Position numbers and translations under genes: made by a program. A DNA stretch of 64,000 bases from Gordius sp. MW1 (taxonomy: Eukaryota; Nematomorpha; Gordioida; Gordea; Gordiidae): positions 10,248,537 through 10,312,536 of the forward strand of contig OZ038532.1 of NCBI GenBank assembly GCA_964036665.1, given 5' to 3'. The notes beneath the pieces were generated by a model. It saw only the letters and a list, made by a program, of their open reading frames with translations, had not been told where the DNA came from and searched no databases. This document shows, piece by piece, positions 59,801 through 64,000 of the stretch; positions within the stretch are counted from its first letter, which is position 1; each line of letters starts with the position of its first letter.

Positions 59801-61602
59801 AATCTGGGCCCTTTTTACTAAATATTATTAATTGACTTCAAATGGCAATTAAAAAAAGGATATTTATTGCTATAACAATATTACAGTTATCAACATTCGC
59901 TCACCCATCCATTTAATGCCTTTGCATGTTAGGCGGTAAAAGTTTCATGATGGGAGAACAACCGACCGAATTGGATTGCTGCACCTTCCCTATCTTAGCT
60001 CAAATCCTTTACTCCGATGACAAAAATCCCTACAGTCTCATGCTCGAAAGTTAGGAATTTTCCCATATACCGCTTAGTTGGTGTTGATGTCTTTTGCGTT
60101 ATTTATTACATATTGATCCCTGATTTTTTTATATAATGATTTCATACTTATGTCAACATGATCGTCGCCTGTGAGGGACAGATAACACCCCCCCCCTACA
60201 GCCAAAAATTCTTTTTTATAATGAAATTATGGTTGGTATTGAAAAATTATCAATTTGTTGTAATCCAGCTTGCCCCATCTTTGTCACATCACTCCAGGAT
60301 CACAAAATTGGTTTGACCTCAAATTTAAATCCGGAACTTTCATTTTTAAATAAGTTTTAGAAATTCATATAAGCAAATATTTACCTCGACCTCATTGTGG
60401 GTCCAGACTCCAGATACGCGCAGCTTAGTAACTAACCATAAGGATTTTGGTTTGCGCTTCGCAATTCTTTCTAATAACCCCTTTCTACAACCACAATCGG
60501 AATTATATTTTTGATAGAGAATTTGCGCTAAATAATAATATGTTTTTAGTTTTTTTTTATAAATTTCCTGTTTTTTTGAAAAACGAGGTTAAAGGTGCAA
60601 AACATGGCCATTTTAACCTTTTTGAGACTGTATTGCCACGGTATTTTTAATTTATACTGAAAAATATATATTTATTTCAGATTAAAGTTTCATCTATAGG
60701 TCCATTATTTTATATTTTTTGCGCCTCCCCTTTGGCTAGATATGAGGGCGGGAGTGGAAGGGACGGAGAAGGCAGACAGTGATGTGTTAGTAAACATGTA
60801 ATATTTATATGTAGTCTAATGTACTCTGTTTTCCACACATAGTGGGACGAATTATTATATGAGAAAGGGATTCACGTAAACGCAAATAATTTTAAATATA
60901 GTGGTAAACAAAAAATTAAAATAATGCCGTGGTAATATAGCCTCAAAAAAGGTTAAAATGGCCACTTTTTGCACATTCAATCTCGTTTATTAATTGCTAT
61001 GCAATTTATGGGCTCACTTTTCATTTGTTTCTAAAAACCGGAGGTTTTGGTAAAAAATTAAAAGTATATTATCAAATTCTCTATCAGAATTATAGGTCGG
61101 ATTGCTGGATGAAATCACAAAGTGAATATTTACAGACCTCTGTAATTAATTTTATGTTTAGGCGCGGTTTTGCAAAGGAATTTCGGGCCGTTAGTGGTTA
61201 AATTTTTTAATTGCGCCACACACATGTCATCATTATCAAATTTGGGGGACGAGGTAATATTAAGGATAATTCTGGAGGAGGTAGGATTATTTTTCATTTA
61301 TTTCTCCCGAGAGGGACCTTATTTCAAAATTTTAAGAGAAATGTTACATTTATTAAAATTTGCAACACAAATTTAAATCATTCGTTCTTTTTTTTTTTAG
61401 ATTCATGGGGGGGGGGGGCAGGGAGCCATTATTTATCTTTTCTTCAACAAAATCTGTTTGTTTATTTGTCAACAACAATTTTCTTCATCCCTCAGATGAC
61501 ATGCAAAACCTAGTGGCCTATTGTGCCCGGATGAAAAAACGATTTTGGACTGATTGGGACATCTGTTGTACGTCGGACAATTTGACCCCCGACAAGGCAT
61601 AG
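56839..61602 (+). CDS. FAXC: FAXC (failed axon connections) homologue, complete 6-exon gene
   Basis: Metaxin/GST-like protein; Drosophila failed axon connections acts in axon development, and the molecular activity is not settled. Exons: 56839-56969, 57071-57200, 57247-57443, 59061-59287, 59933-60049, 61496-61602 (TAG); 909 nt, 302 aa, all phases closed. An N-terminal membrane segment (VLFIGGAVILGHGIWYL, about 27-43) precedes the thioredoxin-like half (VILHQIPRAKFIPS, LKIETFLRMANIPY, RGNLPWLEYKGQIIGD) and the helical half (AIALAFRILTENHLYW, LRALSSFLG, GKSFMMGEQPTELDC, ending MKKRFWTDWD). The start is supported by alignment and by the absence of an earlier in-frame ATG in the exon. One short intron (46 nt) separates exons 2 and 3; introns 3-5 are 0.6-1.6 kb. 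Intron 3 houses a 0.6-kb inverted-repeat element. Confidence 0.93.
58191..58258. repeat. GGTCGACCAAACAAAACCC-family fragment
   Basis: GGTCTGTTTATATTTAGTCG through GATCGACCAAACAGAACC and TTTTTACAACACT: one end of the family seen complete at 42696-42979. In FAXC intron 3. Confidence 0.65.
58278..58866. mobile_element. hAT-like TIR element, AGCAGAGTCCTGCAG ends
   Basis: Perfect 15-bp inverted ends AGCAGAGTCCTGCAG / CTGCAGGACTCTGCT about 590 bp apart. GC-rich interior (GGGTTAGCCCCC, CCGGCCCG, GGTCGGCCTGGGCGGGC) with no transposase-like ORF. Terminal CAGAGTCCTGCA-type words are common in hAT elements. No target duplication recognised. In FAXC intron 3. Confidence 0.72.
60050..61495. other. FAXC intron 5, no other gene
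   Basis: AT-rich with a C run near 60188-60196 and a G run near 61407-61418. Short plus-strand ORFs at 61170-61513 overlap the next exon in other frames and are not supported. Confidence 0.5.
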
Positions 61603-63085
61603 ACGACCCGTCAATCAAAACACTCATATCCATGAATGACAGGTGTCACCCGCTTGCTTGAGATCTTCGTTCGCACCCCTCACACTTTTATTCATAAACA
61701 AATACACCGCCCACCCAAATACGAAAATGCATTTGCTTTCCTGCCCCATCACCTTATGTAATATTTCGTGTCTAGCTTTTACCTAGCGATGGCAAACGGC
61801 TAAAACACTTTTACTGTATTTGCCATTAATTAAGTTCAATATTAGTTAAATATTTTATCTTAATAATCCCGTAAAGTATTTAATTAATTTTTACCTCGAA
61901 TAGCTTACTTGTCTATGCTTTTTAACTGAAATTAGCTTTAGAAGACCGAGATTTTGGAGTTTTAAAAAAATAACGGGTCAGCATATCTATCGAAAAAAAC
62001 TATAAAGTAACTATTTTTATTCAGAAATTTAGCAATTGAACATAACTATCAAATACCCTTTTAGCCGTTTTGCCAGCCCTAGTCTTACTAAATTGGATCG
62101 TGGTCCAAAATTATATTTTTTTTTCACCGATTTATCCTTGTATTTTATTATAAAGGTATTTTATCTTTTTCATGCATATTATAAATTAATATATATGATT
62201 TATTGTATTTATCGTGGCGAAACTGCGCTTTAGCTTTACCATTTTCTCTAAAAATTCAATAAAATCACGTTAATCTTGTGGCCACTTATTTTAAAATATA
62301 AATCATATGCTGTGCCAGTACATTCAAGATTAATAATTCTTAATTCGTTTTCCCCCATAAGTCTTTTATAGATTTTTTAAACAAATTTGACTTATGTAAT
62401 GAAATATTGAACATAATATTTTTTTTTAATTTAATTTCTTCCCAAAAAACATGGCAAAAATATCATGTTTTATATGAAATTTAAGTAAGAATATAAACAT
62501 CTAGTTACTAATTATAGAATCGATATCATGCTATATAATAAATTAATGAGGTTGTGGGTGTGTGCATAATTGAATATAGTTTCATCCTAAATAATCAGGT
62601 AACGTCGGGGGGTGAAAATCGACAGGAAGATCGGTTAAATTTAAAGATTGTTTGGGATAAAAGGCCAAACTTTAGGGTGGACAGTTTGAAACCTTCTCAC
62701 ATAAATTAAGTAGCAAGATTGTTCATTTTGGTTGAGACGTGAGCAATTGGCATTTCATTTTGGTGTGGAAGACGGGGCTAACAAACGCCCAAAAGAATAA
62801 AAACGAGACAAGGCGTTGGACGGATAAAGACATAAGCCCTTTCGGTACGCGATGGATTTGTAGTGCATAAGACCATCACAATTTCCCGTTTTACGATAGG
62901 TGATTTTGATCGTTGCAAACAGAAGTACACTCATTCGGCGATTGGCGATTACAAATTAGAATCTCGATATGAATCATTCTAATCCCGATTAAAATAGGTC
63001 ATTCTCTGGCACAAACCATTGTAATAAACTAAGTTTTGAGCTGTATTGAATGAATAGTAGTCAAAAGTTGGTAATCCCAATTCAA
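61603..63085. other. Intergenic region between converging genes
   Basis: Between the FAXC stop (plus) and the stop of the minus-strand gene at 63086. No ORF with recognisable content; must hold both 3'UTRs. Confidence 0.5.
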
Positions 63086-64000
63086 TTACGAATTATCCAA
63101 TCCCAATAATTCGAAGGCTCGCATCTTCCTCGCGTCTACCGTAACGTAATTAAGAGCTCCATTGGTCAAGTTTGCGCTTTCGGAGTTGAGGGAGGTAGGG
63201 GTCGATGATGACACTGGTACGTCAGGGGTTGGTGTCTTAGGCGTTTTACGGGCCAGAAATTTGGAAATTGCGTTGGTCGCCACTATAACACGACCTAAAC
63301 TAAGTTTTCGAATGGGGGGTCGTTGAGGTTTATCAACCTGATCGCAACTCTTAATTTCGGGTGGGGCAGCTGGAGGTGCCATCACCGTCGTTTCAACTTC
63401 AAATGTGAGTTCCTCTTCACATTTTTCCTTGTTCTGCAGCGCCTGGGCAGTGATGTGATTGCCTATCACCTGCACGGTCGTGTAATCTAACGTTTGATCA
63501 ACGTAGATATCGTCGACGTTTGATGCTGTTTGACATCCATTAACAACTTCCACCCGTTTAGGCAATTCGTGATATATTGAGTCGTCAAAATCAGGGGGCA
63601 GGCATATGCCCGTCCTACACCCCACCTCTGTAGCGAGACCGAAGGGGGGTTTCAATTGATTTAGGGGAGTGAGAGAAAGGGCAGTACTTAAAGAGTTCAT
63701 ATCGTCACTTAAAATATTCGAGGTGTTTTGATAACAATTTCGATTATCGGTATCATCTGAAGCCCGCCGGGCTACAGGAGGTGTGGGTAGGCGAGGCTTA
63801 AACAAGTGAACAACATTGCCCGGCGGAACCCGAATGGATCCACCAAGGGAAACCGTGGCTGGGGCATCCGGTAACTTTATTTCGGCAAATATATCATCCA
63901 CTCCATCCCGCCGATCATTGGGGGATAGAGTCAAGGCACGAAAGGAGGATGCCGGAATTTCCACGACAGATCGATGGTAATCATAACCACTACCGGCCGA
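63086..64000 (-). CDS. C-terminal exon of a tyrosine-motif protein (docking-adaptor-like?)
   Basis: Open without a stop from the right edge to TAA at 63086, at least 300 codons; GC content is well above the surroundings, supporting coding. Low-complexity, Pro/Ser/Thr-rich and probably disordered: FKPRLPTPPVARRAS, APPAAPPEIK, PQRPPIRKLSLG, TPKTPTPDVPVSSSTPT. Tyrosine motifs: SIYHEL, DIYVDQ, LDYTTVQV and, at the very end, LNYVTVDARKMRAFELLG. Three fit the ITIM-like pattern S/I/V/L-x-Y-x-x-L/V. The last resembles the Y-x-x-V/I-D-x-x-K/R motif near the C-termini of Gab and FRS2 docking proteins, which recruits SH2 proteins. No folded domain is visible in the window, so the family is inferred, not shown. 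Confidence 0.7.
   Translation of the reverse strand, partial: SAGSGYDYHRSVVEIPASSFRALTLSPNDRRDGVDDIFAEIKLPDAPATVSLGGSIRVPPGNVVHLFKPRLPTPPVARRASDDTDNRNCYQNTSNILSDDMNSLSTALSLTPLNQLKPPFGLATEVGCRTGICLPPDFDDSIYHELPKRVEVVNGCQTASNVDDIYVDQTLDYTTVQVIGNHITAQALQNKEKCEEELTFEVETTVMAPPAAPPEIKSCDQVDKPQRPPIRKLSLGRVIVATNAISKFLARKTPKTPTPDVPVSSSTPTSLNSESANLTNGALNYVTVDARKMRAFELLGLDNS

Noticed and set aside
1..64000. CRISPR arrays, prokaryotic operons, ribosome binding sites
   Set aside because: Spliced animal genes throughout; no regularly spaced short direct repeats and no bacterial gene organisation.

Overview
This window reads as nuclear DNA of an invertebrate animal: AT-rich, with spliced genes of clearly metazoan families set in a dense background of transposon remains. 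Seven protein-coding loci can be supported. Five could be followed exon by exon with every splice phase agreeing: a SMARCAL1-type annealing helicase (minus, 114-6776, runs off the left edge), a complete calpain-5-type protease (minus, 12091-22684, 12 exons), a complete CALML4-type calmodulin-like protein (minus, 36042-36664, 5 exons), a VOPP1/WBP1-type WW-binding membrane protein (minus, 38686-42588, 5' end unresolved) and a complete FAXC (failed axon connections) homologue (plus, 56839-61602, 6 exons). The sixth is an intronless, divergent class-A-like GPCR (plus, 33491-34741). The seventh is the last exon of a tyrosine-motif protein (minus, 63086 to the right edge), possibly a docking adaptor. 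I see no operon-like functional link between these loci; they are ordinary neighbours.

Intron size is strongly bimodal. Six introns are only 34-37 nt long (three in SMARCAL1, three in CALML4), while others in the same or neighbouring genes reach 0.5-3 kb and are full of repeats. Very short introns of this size are known from parasitic flatworms, orthonectid/dicyemid-like animals and some tunicates. I cannot place the organism more precisely from this window.

Mobile DNA, left to right: an old Ty3/gypsy pol relic (8830-10930, plus); a second gypsy integrase relic (24335-27050, plus) split by a young, internally deleted LTR element on the opposite strand (24692-26226, LTRs differing at about 2 of 300 sites); RTE-type LINE 3' fragments (27290-27600 minus, 52690-53340 plus); the 3' end of a LINE with a restriction-like endonuclease (45922-46870, plus); and a near-complete Ty3/gypsy element (47451-51557, minus) with LTRs, 5-bp target duplication, primer-binding site and polypurine tract, but frameshifted pol.

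The most striking pattern is a set of non-autonomous terminal-inverted-repeat elements. A 150-245 bp family beginning near CATGGGCGTAGCC is present in at least nine copies flanked by 8-bp duplications (several perfect), the hallmark of hAT-type transposition. Further inverted-repeat families occur (28047-28248, 33247-33454, 43948-44090, 58278-58866 and others), three of them carrying TTAGGG-like arrays. GC-rich minisatellites of CCCGACCCGAACC type and G/C homopolymers punctuate the AT-rich sequence. A 0.37-0.39 kb inverted duplication (35482-35874 / 37607-37973) brackets the CALML4 gene. Long stretches (for example 6.8-8.8 kb, 29.7-33.2 kb, 43-45 kb, 53.4-55.3 kb) hold nothing I can support as a gene.
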